A stretch of DNA of 64,000 bases from CAWHXG01 sp963833235 (lineage in GTDB: Bacteria; Pseudomonadota; Alphaproteobacteria; Rhodobacterales; Rhodobacteraceae), in contig CAWHXG010000003.1 in NCBI GenBank assembly GCA_963833235.1, forward strand, positions 248,001 through 312,000, in the 5' to 3' direction. A model generated the notes under the pieces. The model saw only the letters and a program-made list of their open reading frames with translations. It was not told the origin of the DNA and ran no database searches. A program made the position numbers and the translations under genes. Shown in pieces: positions 16,618 through 24,929 of the stretch. Within the stretch, counting starts at the first letter, position 1. Each line of letters starts with the position of its first letter.

Positions 16618-17970
16618 TCACTCTGCGGCAAGGGCGGTGGCTCCGGCGAGCGCCAGATGTATGTCGTCCGCCGCATCGCGCCCCTGTGCCACGGCCGTCA
16701 CCGTCAGGTCGTCGCCGCCGGCGGTGCAGTCGCCGCCCGCCCAGACGCCGGTCATCGAGCTGCGGCCCGGCCCGGTTACGGCGATCTTCCGTCCGTCGAG
16801 CGCTAGGCCGCCGGGCGCGCCGTCCAGCACCTGCCCGATCGCCTTGAAGACCTGATCGGCCGGCAGGCGGAAGGTCTCGGCGCCCTCCGCCGGCGTGCCG
16901 GTCTCGTCCACATAGGCGAACTCCACGGCCTCGACCGAGCCCGCGCCATGCAGCCGGACGGGGGCGGCGCCGGTGACGATGCGCACGCCCTTCGACGCGG
17001 CATGCAGCTGCTCGTGCTCGGAGGCGCCCATCCTCTCGCGACCGCGGCGATACACCATCGTCACGTGCTCCGCCCCCAGCAGGCGCGATTGTACGGCGGC
17101 GTCCACCGCCGTCATGCCGCCGCCGATCACCACCACATGGCGCCCCACGGGGATGTCGGCCTTGTCCGCCGATTGCCGCAGCCGAGCGATGAAGTCGACC
17201 GCGTCGTGCACGTTGTCATGGGTTTCGCCTTCGGCCCGCAGGGCGTTCACCCCGGCAAGGCCGATACCGAGGAACACGGCGTCGTATTCCTCGCGCAGCT
17301 CCTCGATTGAGATATCCTGCCCCACGCGCGTTCCGGTGCGCAGCTCTACGCCCCCTATGCCCAGCAGCCAGGACACCTCCGCCTGCGCGAAGTCGTGCGG
17401 GGTCTTGTAGGCGGCGATCCCGTATTCGTTGAGGCCGCCGGGCTTCGGCCGCGCATCGAAGATCACCACCTCGTGGCCCCGCACCGCGAGCCGATGGGCG
17501 CAGGCCAGCCCCGCCGGCCCGGCGCCGACGACCGCGATGCGGCGGCCGGTCGCTTCGGCGCGGGCGAAGGGCTGCCCGCCATCCACCATCACGCTGTCGG
17601 TCGCATGGCGTTGCAGGCGCCCGATCTCCACCGGTTTGCCCTCGGCCGCCTGCCGCACGCAGGCGCCCTCGCACAGATCCTCTGTCGGGCAGACCCTGGC
17701 GCACATGCCGCCGAGGATGTTCTGGTCGAAGATCGTCCGGCCGGCCGCCTTCGGCAGCCCCGTCTGGATCTGCCGGATGAAGAGCGGAATGTCGATCGCG
17801 GTGGGGCACGCCGTGATGCAGGGCGCATCGTGGCAGAAATAGCAGCGATCCGCCGCCACCAGCGCTTCGTGGGCATCGAAGGGCGCGGTCTTGTCATCGA
17901 AGTGGACGTCGTAGTCGCGGTCGGCCAGGCGGCCTGCGACGACACCGGGCGTGGTCTGACTTGTGCGCAT
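16618..17970 (-). CDS. preT: NAD-dependent dihydropyrimidine dehydrogenase subunit PreT
   Basis: A 450-aa flavoprotein that takes electrons from NAD(P)H and passes them to PreA. The N-terminal Fe-S region has the cysteine motifs CYFCHDAPC and CARVCPTEDLCEGAC. 'RRIAVVGAGPAGLACAHRLA' is the FAD Rossmann motif and 'HVVVIGGGMTAVDAAVQ' the NAD-binding one; this is the glutamate-synthase-small-subunit architecture. ATG 17970 has 'gagggagttgcc' before it. It is the first gene of the minus-strand pyrimidine cluster, diverging from accB. Confidence 0.94.
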   Translation of the reverse strand: MRTSQTTPGVVAGRLADRDYDVHFDDKTAPFDAHEALVAADRCYFCHDAPCITACPTAIDIPLFIRQIQTGLPKAAGRTIFDQNILGGMCARVCPTEDLCEGACVRQAAEGKPVEIGRLQRHATDSVMVDGGQPFARAEATGRRIAVVGAGPAGLACAHRLAVRGHEVVIFDARPKPGGLNEYGIAAYKTPHDFAQAEVSWLLGIGGVELRTGTRVGQDISIEELREEYDAVFLGIGLAGVNALRAEGETHDNVHDAVDFIARLRQSADKADIPVGRHVVVIGGGMTAVDAAVQSRLLGAEHVTMVYRRGRERMGASEHEQLHAASKGVRIVTGAAPVRLHGAGSVEAVEFAYVDETGTPAEGAETFRLPADQVFKAIGQVLDGAPGGLALDGRKIAVTGPGRSSMTGVWAGGDCTAGGDDLTVTAVAQGRDAADDIHLALAGATALAAE

Positions 17971-18292
17971 GGCAACTCCCTCATCGGCATCGCCCGAAGG
18001 CCGGGACGCACGCGCGCGGGCACCGGAGCGAGATCGCACCGTTGCCGCCCCGCTCCGAAAAATCAAGCAGTCCCGTTGCATGAACTTGGCGAACCGGCTC
18101 GGCCAGCGTTTCGTGCATCGCTTTCCACCGATTCCCAATGGGTGTAGGAACGATCCATCACAGCCGGTCCGGCACAAGGACCGGGCAAGAGCGGACCGGA
18201 ACGGCGGCCCCGCGCTTGGGTGGCGCCACCTTGCGCCCAACCCCTGCGCAGGCGATGGCCGGCCGAACACGGCGCGAACAGGCAGGAGCGAC
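17971..18292. other. Divergent preT/accB intergenic region with dyads
   Basis: About 320 bases. CCGGTCC (18164-18170) and GGACCGG (18178-18184) form a perfect 7-bp dyad with a 7-base loop. GGTGGCGCCACC at 18219-18230 is a perfect 12-bp palindrome. Either could be an operator or a leader hairpin for accB. No gene is seen. Confidence 0.4.
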
Positions 18293-18775
18293 ATGGGCGA
18301 CGACACCAGCAAGGACGATGTGAGCTTTATCCGGGCCTTGGCGGAACTTCTTCGCGAGACGGATCTGACCGAGCTGCAGGTGAAGCGCGAGGAGGCCGAT
18401 GGCCTTTCGCTCAACGTTCGGGTCAGCCGCCATCACCAGATGGTCGCACCGCAAGCGGCCGCGATGCCGGCCCCCTTCCCGGCCCAGGGCGCCATGCCGG
18501 CCTCGGGCCCGCCGGCCACGCCCGAAGACCCCGCCGACCACCCGGGAGCCGTGACCTCGCCGATGGTCGGTACCGTCTATCTGCAGCCCGAGCCGACGGT
18601 CGAGGCCTTCGCGCAGGTCGGATCGGTGGTGGAGGAAGGGCAGACGCTTCTCATCATCGAGGCGATGAAGACGATGAACCAGATCCCCAGCCCACGGGCC
18701 GGGACGGTCCGCCGCATACTCGTCGAGGATGGCGCGCCGGTGGAATTCGGCGCGCCGCTGATGATCATCGAGTAG
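18293..18775 (+). CDS. accB: Acetyl-CoA carboxylase biotin carboxyl carrier protein
   Basis: A 160-aa carrier subunit of acetyl-CoA carboxylase, which catalyses the first step of fatty acid synthesis. ATG 18293 follows 'aggagcgac'. The N-terminal helical segment 'FIRALAELLRETDLTELQV' is followed by a Pro/Ala linker (about residues 52-80) and the biotinyl domain. The EAMKTMNQ motif carries the biotinylated Lys-126. The ORF is open upstream, but that part is non-homologous. accC follows within 15 bases. Confidence 0.95.
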   Translation: MGDDTSKDDVSFIRALAELLRETDLTELQVKREEADGLSLNVRVSRHHQMVAPQAAAMPAPFPAQGAMPASGPPATPEDPADHPGAVTSPMVGTVYLQPEPTVEAFAQVGSVVEEGQTLLIIEAMKTMNQIPSPRAGTVRRILVEDGAPVEFGAPLMIIE

Positions 18776-18787
18776 CGCCCCGTGCCG

Positions 18788-20134
18788 ATGTTCAGGAAAA
18801 TCCTCATCGCCAATCGCGGCGAGATCGCCTTGCGCGTGGTGCGGGCCTGCCGCGAGATGGGCATCGCCAGCGTCGCGGTTCATTCCACGGCCGACAGCGA
18901 CGCGATGCACGTCCGCATGGCCGACGAATCCGTTTGCATCGGCCCGCCCTCCGGCACCCTCAGCTACCTTTCCGTGCCCGCCATCATCTCGGCCTGCGAG
19001 ATCACCGGCGCCGAGGCGATCCACCCGGGCTACGGCTTTCTTTCGGAGAACGCCGATTTCGTGCAGGTCGTGCAGGACCACGCGCTGACCTTCATCGGTC
19101 CCACGGCCGAGCACATCCGCATCATGGGCGACAAGATCACCGCCAAGGAAACGATGCGCAACCTCGGCGTACCGTGCGTACCAGGCTCCGAAGGGGGCGT
19201 GCCGGATCTGGAGACAGCGCGCGCCGTGGGGGCCGAGATCGGCTATCCGGTTATCGTCAAGGCCACCGCTGGCGGCGGCGGGCGCGGCATGAAGCTGGCG
19301 CGCAAGGCCAGCGAGATCGACCGCGCCTTCCAGACCGCCCGCAGCGAGGCGCGGGCTGCCTTCGGCAACGACGAGGTGTATATCGAGAAGTATCTCGGCA
19401 CCCCGCGGCATATCGAGATCCAGGTTTTCGGCGACGGCAAGGGGGCCGCGGTGCATCTGGGCGAACGCGATTGTTCCTTGCAGCGGCGCCACCAAAAGGT
19501 TCTGGAGGAGGCGCCGGGCCCGACCATAGATGCCGACACGCGGGCGCGGATCGGGGCGATCTGCGCCGATGCCGTCGCCCGGATCGGCTATGCCGGGGCC
19601 GGCACGATCGAGTTTCTCTATGAGGACGGCGAATTCTACTTCATCGAGATGAACACCCGCCTGCAGGTTGAGCATCCGGTGACCGAAGCGGTGTTCGGCG
19701 TGGACCTCGTGCGCGAACAGATCCGCGTGGCCGCCGGCCTGCCGCTCTCGTTCCGGCAAGAAGACCTTGCAATCTCGGGGCATGCCATCGAAGCCCGCAT
19801 CAATGCCGAACGGCTGCCGGATTTCGCCCCCTGCCCGGGCCGCATCAGCGCCTTCCATGCCCCTGGGGGCCTTGGCGTCCGGATCGACAGCGCGCTCTAC
19901 CAAGGCTATTCGATCCCGCCCTACTACGACAGCTTGATCGGCAAGCTGATCGTCCACGGTCGCGACAGGGACGAGGCATTGGCCCGGCTGAACCGCGCCC
20001 TGGGCGAACTGATCGTCGATGGCGTCGATACCACGGTGCCGCTCTTCCGGGCGCTTCTGGCGGACCCGGATATCCGCGCCGGCACCTACGACATTCACTG
20101 GCTCGAACGCTGGCTCGAGACGGCGATCCGCTAA
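18788..20134 (+). CDS. accC: Acetyl-CoA carboxylase biotin carboxylase subunit
   Basis: A 448-aa ATP-grasp enzyme that carboxylates the biotin on AccB. The start 'MFRKILIANRGEIALRV' matches the family, so ATG 18788 is preferred over the in-frame GTG at 18782. The ATP-binding loop 'KATAGGGGRGMKLA' and the catalytic 'EMNTRLQVEHPVTEAVFG' region are intact. No strong Shine-Dalgarno is seen, and translation is probably coupled to accB. aat follows after about 30 bases. Confidence 0.95.
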   Translation: MFRKILIANRGEIALRVVRACREMGIASVAVHSTADSDAMHVRMADESVCIGPPSGTLSYLSVPAIISACEITGAEAIHPGYGFLSENADFVQVVQDHALTFIGPTAEHIRIMGDKITAKETMRNLGVPCVPGSEGGVPDLETARAVGAEIGYPVIVKATAGGGGRGMKLARKASEIDRAFQTARSEARAAFGNDEVYIEKYLGTPRHIEIQVFGDGKGAAVHLGERDCSLQRRHQKVLEEAPGPTIDADTRARIGAICADAVARIGYAGAGTIEFLYEDGEFYFIEMNTRLQVEHPVTEAVFGVDLVREQIRVAAGLPLSFRQEDLAISGHAIEARINAERLPDFAPCPGRISAFHAPGGLGVRIDSALYQGYSIPPYYDSLIGKLIVHGRDRDEALARLNRALGELIVDGVDTTVPLFRALLADPDIRAGTYDIHWLERWLETAIR

Positions 20135-20166
20135 GGGCGCCGCGCCGGGCACCTTGGACACCTGCG

Positions 20167-20808
20167 ATGGACAGTGCCGAAATCACGCCCGATCTGCTGC
20201 TGCGCGCCTATGCGATGGGCGTCTTTCCCATGGCGGAGGGGCGAGACGATCCGGAGGTCTTCTGGGTCGATCCCCGTCGCCGGGGCATCCTGCCGCTCGA
20301 TGCGTTCCACATTTCGCGGTCACTTGCCCGGCGCATCCGCGGCGCCGGTCTCGAGGTGAGCTTTGATGCCGATTTCGCGGGCGTTCTGGATGGCTGTGCG
20401 GACCGGCCGGAAACGTGGATCAACGGGACGATCCGATCCCTCTACCTCACCCTCCACGTGCGCGGCTTTGCCCATTCGGTAGAGTTGCGCGAGGAGGGGC
20501 GGCTGGTGGGCGGCGTCTATGGCGTGGCGCTCGGAACGGCGTTCTTCGGTGAGAGCATGTTCTCGCGGCGGCGGGACGCGTCGAAGGTGGCGCTGGTCTA
20601 TCTGGTCGACAGGCTGAGGCAGGGCGGCTTCACCCTATTCGACACGCAGTTCGTCACCGACCACCTGCGCAGCCTGGGCGCGATCGAGATCGGGCGGGAA
20701 AGCTACCAGCGGCGGCTTCGTCGCGCATTGGGCGGCGTTGCGGCCTTCGATACCGGCCCGGCGCCCTCGCCTCAGGCGGTGCTGCAGCGCAGAACCCAGA
20801 TGTCGTAG
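20167..20808 (+). CDS. aat: Leucyl/phenylalanyl-tRNA--protein transferase
   Basis: A 213-aa cytoplasmic enzyme that adds Leu or Phe to N-terminal Arg/Lys of proteins, marking them for ClpAP. 'LLLRAYAMGVFPMAEGRDD' at the start, 'WVDPRRRGILPLD', and 'SVELREEGRLVGGVYGVALG' followed by 'FFGESMFSR' are family signatures. The start is ATG 20167. Its last 37 bases overlap the 3' end of the convergent DUF2155 gene. clpX and clpP lie 2-4 kb downstream, but no ClpA or ClpS is visible here. Confidence 0.94.
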   Translation: MDSAEITPDLLLRAYAMGVFPMAEGRDDPEVFWVDPRRRGILPLDAFHISRSLARRIRGAGLEVSFDADFAGVLDGCADRPETWINGTIRSLYLTLHVRGFAHSVELREEGRLVGGVYGVALGTAFFGESMFSRRRDASKVALVYLVDRLRQGGFTLFDTQFVTDHLRSLGAIEIGRESYQRRLRRALGGVAAFDTGPAPSPQAVLQRRTQMS

Positions 20809-21137
20809 CGCATGTGGTCAAGCGCGTTGAGGGCCGGCGATGAGGCGAACATCCAGCCTGAGAAGAGCGGCGTTCCCATGGCCGTGTCGTCGATCACGAG
20901 ATAGGCGAACGCATCGCCGGCGGGGTTGTTGACCGGATAGCGGCAGTCGCTAAGCGTGATCGCCAGCCGCCCCAGCCGCTTCGTCCGCCCGGCTTCGATC
21001 TCCAGATCGGAGAGGTCGCCTGACAGGCGATCGAGCCCGCGCAATACCGCGCCGCTGCCGGATCGAACTTCCTGCGCCGCGGCTGGAACGCAGGCTAGGC
21101 CGACGATGACCAGCGCAGCGAGGAGACGGCCGCGCAT
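20772..21137 (-). CDS. DUF2155 domain-containing periplasmic protein
   Basis: A 121-aa protein with a signal peptide (cleavage after 'CVPAAA') and a DUF2155 domain, a family of unknown function common in alphaproteobacteria. 'AVLRGLDRLSGDLSDLEIEAG', 'CRYPVNNPAGDAFAYL' and the C-terminal 'SSPALNALDHMRYDIWVLRC' are recognisable. Its ATG overlaps the mlaD stop by one base (TGATG), so the two genes are probably one operon. Two cysteines may pair in the periplasm. Confidence 0.88.
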   Translation of the reverse strand: MRGRLLAALVIVGLACVPAAAQEVRSGSGAVLRGLDRLSGDLSDLEIEAGRTKRLGRLAITLSDCRYPVNNPAGDAFAYLVIDDTAMGTPLFSGWMFASSPALNALDHMRYDIWVLRCSTA

Positions 21138-21577
21138 CAGCTTCCGCCGACGAATTTCGTGAGCAGCTGGATCAGGCTCACGGCGCCCTGGGTGTTGGTC
21201 ACCTCGGCGCCCGGTTCGAAGTTGAACGGGGAGCCGCCGGGCAGGATCTCCACGAAGTTGCCGCCAAGCAGCCCCTCGGAGGCCACGACGATGGAGCTGT
21301 CGTCCGGCAGTTCGATCCCCTCGGCAAGGGTCAGGACAGCGTCGGCGCGGAACGTCGTGGGGTTGAGATCAAGGTCGGTCACGCTGCCGATCTTTACCCC
21401 GGCCAACCGGATGTCGCTGCCCACCGAGACGCCTTCGGCCGAACGGAACGAGGCGATGATGTCGTAGCCCGCCCGGGCCGTGGTTCCGCCGGCCACGCCG
21501 AACGCATAGACGAGGAAGGCGATGGCCACGGCCATGACGGCGGCGCCCACGGCGAGCTCTGCCCGATATCCTGCCAT
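21137..21577 (-). CDS. mlaD: MCE-domain protein MlaD-like (outer-membrane lipid asymmetry)
   Basis: A 146-aa inner-membrane-anchored MCE protein. An N-terminal membrane helix ('VGAAVMAVAIAFLVYAFGV') is followed by one MCE domain, with 'SVGSDIRLAGVKIGSVTDLDL' as the core motif. MlaD hexamers bind phospholipid for the MlaFEDB transporter. Length agrees with the family. No other mla genes are nearby; in this order the gene commonly sits alone beside NDUFA12 and DUF2155 genes. Confidence 0.88.
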   Translation of the reverse strand: MAGYRAELAVGAAVMAVAIAFLVYAFGVAGGTTARAGYDIIASFRSAEGVSVGSDIRLAGVKIGSVTDLDLNPTTFRADAVLTLAEGIELPDDSSIVVASEGLLGGNFVEILPGGSPFNFEPGAEVTNTQGAVSLIQLLTKFVGGS

Positions 21578-21643
21578 TCTGGACTCCTGTGTAGAACCGG
21601 GCCCGGCCCGGAGCGATGGGTGAAGATCGGGGCAGGCCGCCGG

Positions 21644-22027
21644 CTATTTTGGCGTCCAGGCCTCGTAGTCGCTGCGGGGCGCGGGATCGGGCCGCCGGAT
21701 CGATCCAGTCGGTGCATAGGCAAGCGGCGTGCCCGTGAGGTTCTCGATATGGGGCTTTTCCCATGGCTGGTGCGGCAGTGGCGCCTCCGTGGGCGGCGAC
21801 TGCCACGTGTGATGAAGCCAACCGTGCCATTCGGGAGAGACGCGGCTCGCCTCGGCTTCGCCATTGTAGATCACCCAGCGGCGCGCGCCGTCGGCGGTCT
21901 GGTAGAAGATGTTGCCCTGCGCATCCTCGCCCACCTTCCGCCCGTTGCGGCTGGTGAACAATTGCGTGCCGAGGGTCTGGCCGTTCCACCATGTGACCGC
22001 ACGCTTCAGGGTATCCGCCCAGTCCAT
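21644..22027 (-). CDS. NDUFA12-family NADH:ubiquinone oxidoreductase accessory subunit
   Basis: A 127-aa homologue of the mitochondrial complex I accessory subunit NDUFA12 (B17.2), shared with alphaproteobacteria. 'TLGTQLFTSRNGRKVGEDAQG' and 'RRWVIYNGEAEASRVSPEWHGW' are the family core. ATG 22027 with 'ggaggcgatc' before it is preferred over the in-frame 22054 start. It probably sits on the matrix/cytosol-side arm of complex I. No nuo genes are in the window. Confidence 0.92.
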   Translation of the reverse strand: MDWADTLKRAVTWWNGQTLGTQLFTSRNGRKVGEDAQGNIFYQTADGARRWVIYNGEAEASRVSPEWHGWLHHTWQSPPTEAPLPHQPWEKPHIENLTGTPLAYAPTGSIRRPDPAPRSDYEAWTPK

Positions 22028-22103
22028 GATCGCCTCCGCCCGAGTTCGCGCCACCTATAGCGAACGGTCGGCGCAGTTCCAATGGGCCGCGGCCGCGGAT
22101 GGG

Positions 22104-22505
22104 TCACGTCTGGACGATCACCCCTATGCCGTCGTTCAGGGCCGCCGTCACCTCGATCTCGATCAGGTACCGCGCCTCGATCAGCCCGGCCTCGATCATC
22201 GTGGCCGCGGGCGGCGCCGGCCCGAACATCTCTGCCAAGATGGGCCAGCAGGCGGGAAACGCCCGCCTGTCGGGCAGGATGTAGGTCACGCGAAGCACGC
22301 GGTCGAAGCCGCTGCCAGCCTCGCGCAGAGCGTCGCCGATCACGGCGAGCGCCGCCCGGCACTGCCCGGCCACGTCGCTCGGGATGTTTTCGCCGGGAGC
22401 GGTCGTTCCGGCCACGTAGACCAGCCCGTCGTGCACCACGGCGCGGCAATATCCGACCTTGCCCTCGAACTGGCCACCCGATGCGATGCGGCGGATATCC
22501 GTCAT
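22104..22505 (-). CDS. RidA/YjgF family protein
   Basis: A 133-aa member of the Rid superfamily, whose best-known members hydrolyse reactive enamine/imine intermediates. 'GYCRAVVHDGLVYVAGTTAP', 'LREAGSGFDRVLRVTYIL' and 'EARYLIEIEVTAAL' are typical. The canonical RidA arginine region reads 'DRRAFPAC...', and the C-terminal 'IEIEVTA' has the usual Glu. The exact subgroup and substrate are unclear. It starts 25 bases after the clpX stop and could be cotranscribed with clpX. Confidence 0.87.
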   Translation of the reverse strand: MTDIRRIASGGQFEGKVGYCRAVVHDGLVYVAGTTAPGENIPSDVAGQCRAALAVIGDALREAGSGFDRVLRVTYILPDRRAFPACWPILAEMFGPAPPAATMIEAGLIEARYLIEIEVTAALNDGIGVIVQT

Positions 22506-22529
22506 TCACGCCTCACGCCAGCGAGAGCC

Positions 22530-23795
22530 TCAACCGGCGCTGACCGGCTCGCCCTTCCGATCGGCATAGATCAGGAGCGGCGTGGCGTCGGAGCTGACGG
22601 CCTCCTCGTTGACCACCACCTCGTCTACGCTGGACATGCCGGGCAGGTCGAACATCGTGTCGAGCAGAATGTCCTCCATGATCGAACGCAGGCCCCGCGC
22701 GCCGGTCTTGCGCTCGATCGCCCTCTTCGCGATCGCCTTGAGCGCATCGTCGGTAAAGGTCAGCTGCGTGTCCTCGAGCTCGAAAAGCCGCTGATATTGC
22801 TTGACCAACGCATTCTTGGGCTGCGTCAGGATCGTCACCAACGCTTCCTTGTCGAGATCCTGGAGGGTCGCGATCACCGGTAGGCGGCCGACGAATTCCG
22901 GGATCAACCCGAACTTCAGCAGGTCCTCGGGCTCCAGCTCGCCGAACATCTCGCCGACGCCGCGCGTCTCGGCATCCTTCACGTCCGCCCCGAAGCCGAT
23001 CGCCGAACCCTTGCCGCGGCTGGCGATGATCTTTTCAAGCCCTGCGAAGGCCCCGCCGCAGATGAACAGAATGTTCGTCGTGTCGACCTGCAGGAATTCC
23101 TGCTGGGGATGCTTGCGCCCGCCCTGCGGCGGCACGGAGGCGACTGTACCTTCCATGATCTTCAGCAGAGCCTGCTGCACGCCCTCGCCCGAGACGTCGC
23201 GGGTGATCGAAGGATTGTCGGACTTGCGGGTAATCTTGTCGACCTCGTCGATATAGACGATCCCGCGCTGCGCCCGCTCGACATTGTATTCGGAGGACTG
23301 AAGCAGCTTAAGAATGATGTTCTCGACATCCTCACCAACGTAGCCGGCCTCGGTCAGCGTCGTCGCGTCGGCCATCGTGAACGGCACGTCGAGGATGCGC
23401 GCCAGCGTCTGCGCCAGAAGCGTCTTGCCGCAACCCGTCGGGCCGATCAGCAGAATGTTGGATTTCGCCAGTTCGATATCGCCGGACTTCGAAGCGTGGT
23501 TCAAGCGCTTATAGTGGTTGTGCACGGCCACCGAGAGAACCCGCTTGGCATGGCTCTGCCCGATCACGTAATCGTCAAGAACCTCGCAGATCTCCTTGGG
23601 CGTCGGCACCCCATCGGACGATTTCAGGCCTTGGGTCTTGGTTTCCTCACGGATGATATCCATGCACAATTCGACGCATTCATCGCAGATGAACACCGTC
23701 GGGCCAGCGATCAGCTTGCGGACCTCATGCTGGCTCTTGCCGCAGAAGCTGCAATAAAGAGTGTTCTTGCCGTCACCGCTTGCGTTGTTCGCCAT
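22530..23795 (-). CDS. clpX: ATP-dependent Clp protease ATP-binding subunit ClpX
   Basis: A 421-aa AAA+ unfoldase feeding ClpP. The N-terminal C4 zinc-binding domain has the cysteines of 'LYCSFCG' and 'FICDECVELC'. Walker A is GPTGCGKT, Walker B is 'IVYIDEVDKI', pore loop GYVGED is present, and the IGF loop appears as 'GSAIGFGADVK'. The length matches the family. clpP is encoded about 150 bases upstream on the same strand in the usual order. Confidence 0.96.
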   Translation of the reverse strand: MANNASGDGKNTLYCSFCGKSQHEVRKLIAGPTVFICDECVELCMDIIREETKTQGLKSSDGVPTPKEICEVLDDYVIGQSHAKRVLSVAVHNHYKRLNHASKSGDIELAKSNILLIGPTGCGKTLLAQTLARILDVPFTMADATTLTEAGYVGEDVENIILKLLQSSEYNVERAQRGIVYIDEVDKITRKSDNPSITRDVSGEGVQQALLKIMEGTVASVPPQGGRKHPQQEFLQVDTTNILFICGGAFAGLEKIIASRGKGSAIGFGADVKDAETRGVGEMFGELEPEDLLKFGLIPEFVGRLPVIATLQDLDKEALVTILTQPKNALVKQYQRLFELEDTQLTFTDDALKAIAKRAIERKTGARGLRSIMEDILLDTMFDLPGMSSVDEVVVNEEAVSSDATPLLIYADRKGEPVSAG

Positions 23796-23942
23796 CAGTT
23801 ACCTCCAAGGCCGCAAGCCCTGCCATCGGCCGAGAACGGGGCCGGCGCCAAACGTCCTGGCAGTTTAGGCCAGCCCCCATGCATCCACAATGTCAAAATA
23901 CCTGTCCCGTATTACCTAAGCTCGCCGTGGGAAGGCCGGGGA

Positions 23943-24581
23943 TCAGGCGTCCTTCTTGGCGTCTTCCGCCTCGCTGCGGCTGGTCACGATCCGGTCGATA
24001 TGGCCCCATTCCAGCGCCTCCTCGGGTGTCAGGAAGCGGTCGCGCTCAAGCGCCGCCTGCACGGTTTCCATGGTCTGCCCGGAGTGGTGGACATAGATCT
24101 GGTTGAGCCGTTCCTTGATCTTCAAGGTCTGTTCGGCGTGGATCATGATATCCGTCGCCTGGCCCTGATACCCGCCCGATGGTTGATGAATCATGATCGA
24201 GGAATTCGGCAGCGAGAAGCGCATGTCCTTCGCCCCACCGATAAGCAGGAGCGAGCCCATCGAGGCCGCCATGCCGACGCAGAGCGTCGAGACGGCCGGC
24301 TTGATGTACTGCATCGTGTCGTAGATCGACAGGCCTGAAGTCACCACGCCCCCGGGGCTGTTGATGTACATCGAGATTTCCTTGGAGGGGTTGTCGGCCT
24401 CCAGGTGCAGCAGCTGTGCGACGATCAGCGACGACATCCCGTCGTGGATCGGCCCCGAGACGAAGATGATCCGCTCCTTCAGCAGCCGCGAGAAGATATC
24501 GTAGGCACGCTCACCGCGGGAGGTCTGTTCCACCACCATGGGGACCAGCGTGTTCATCGTGATGTCGTAGGGATCTCTCAT
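23943..24581 (-). CDS. clpP: ATP-dependent Clp protease proteolytic subunit ClpP
   Basis: A 212-aa serine protease forming the tetradecameric ClpP chamber. The catalytic triad is Ser-107 in 'GMAASMGS', His-132 in 'MIHQPSGG' and Asp-181 in 'ERDRFL'. ATG 24581 is preferred; the frame is open to 24620, but those residues are not family-like. The usual propeptide region before 'TLVPMVVEQTSRGERAYD' is short. It is followed by clpX on the same strand. Confidence 0.95.
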   Translation of the reverse strand: MRDPYDITMNTLVPMVVEQTSRGERAYDIFSRLLKERIIFVSGPIHDGMSSLIVAQLLHLEADNPSKEISMYINSPGGVVTSGLSIYDTMQYIKPAVSTLCVGMAASMGSLLLIGGAKDMRFSLPNSSIMIHQPSGGYQGQATDIMIHAEQTLKIKERLNQIYVHHSGQTMETVQAALERDRFLTPEEALEWGHIDRIVTSRSEAEDAKKDA

Positions 24582-24929
24582 TGTCGCCTGCCTTGATGGA
24601 GCCGGGCCGAGCGCATGCATACGGCATCAGCGCATTTCTTGGGTCGGACCACCGGCCCGTTCGTATCGCGGGCGCTTGGGCCCGCATGCCTTATCCGGGC
24701 AGCGCGCCCGCCCAGATCTCCGCCCCCCCGATCGCGGCTGGCGGAGCAGTGCGGCCGCGCGCGCCGACCGTTCCAAGGCCCGGCACCACACGCCGCCACG
24801 CCTTAGGCCCAAAGTCTTAGTCCCGCCTCCGGGGGGCCGCAAGGGCGGGTGCGGGCGAGAGCACCGCAGGCACCTTGAACCGTGTCCTCGGCACGATAGG
24901 TCGTTCGCCAATCCCGGAGAGAAGCAGAC
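24582..24929. other. Divergent clpP / photolyase-like intergenic region
   Basis: About 350 bases with no convincing gene. CTTGAA at 24874-24879, followed 15 bases later by GATAGG (24895-24900), weakly resembles an alphaproteobacterial heat-shock-type (RpoH) promoter just upstream of the photolyase-like gene. A stress-inducible photolyase would fit, but the match is poor. Confidence 0.3.

Noticed and set aside
18158..20161. 667-codon minus-strand frame opposite accB/accC
   Set aside because: Antisense shadow; accB and accC are unambiguous.
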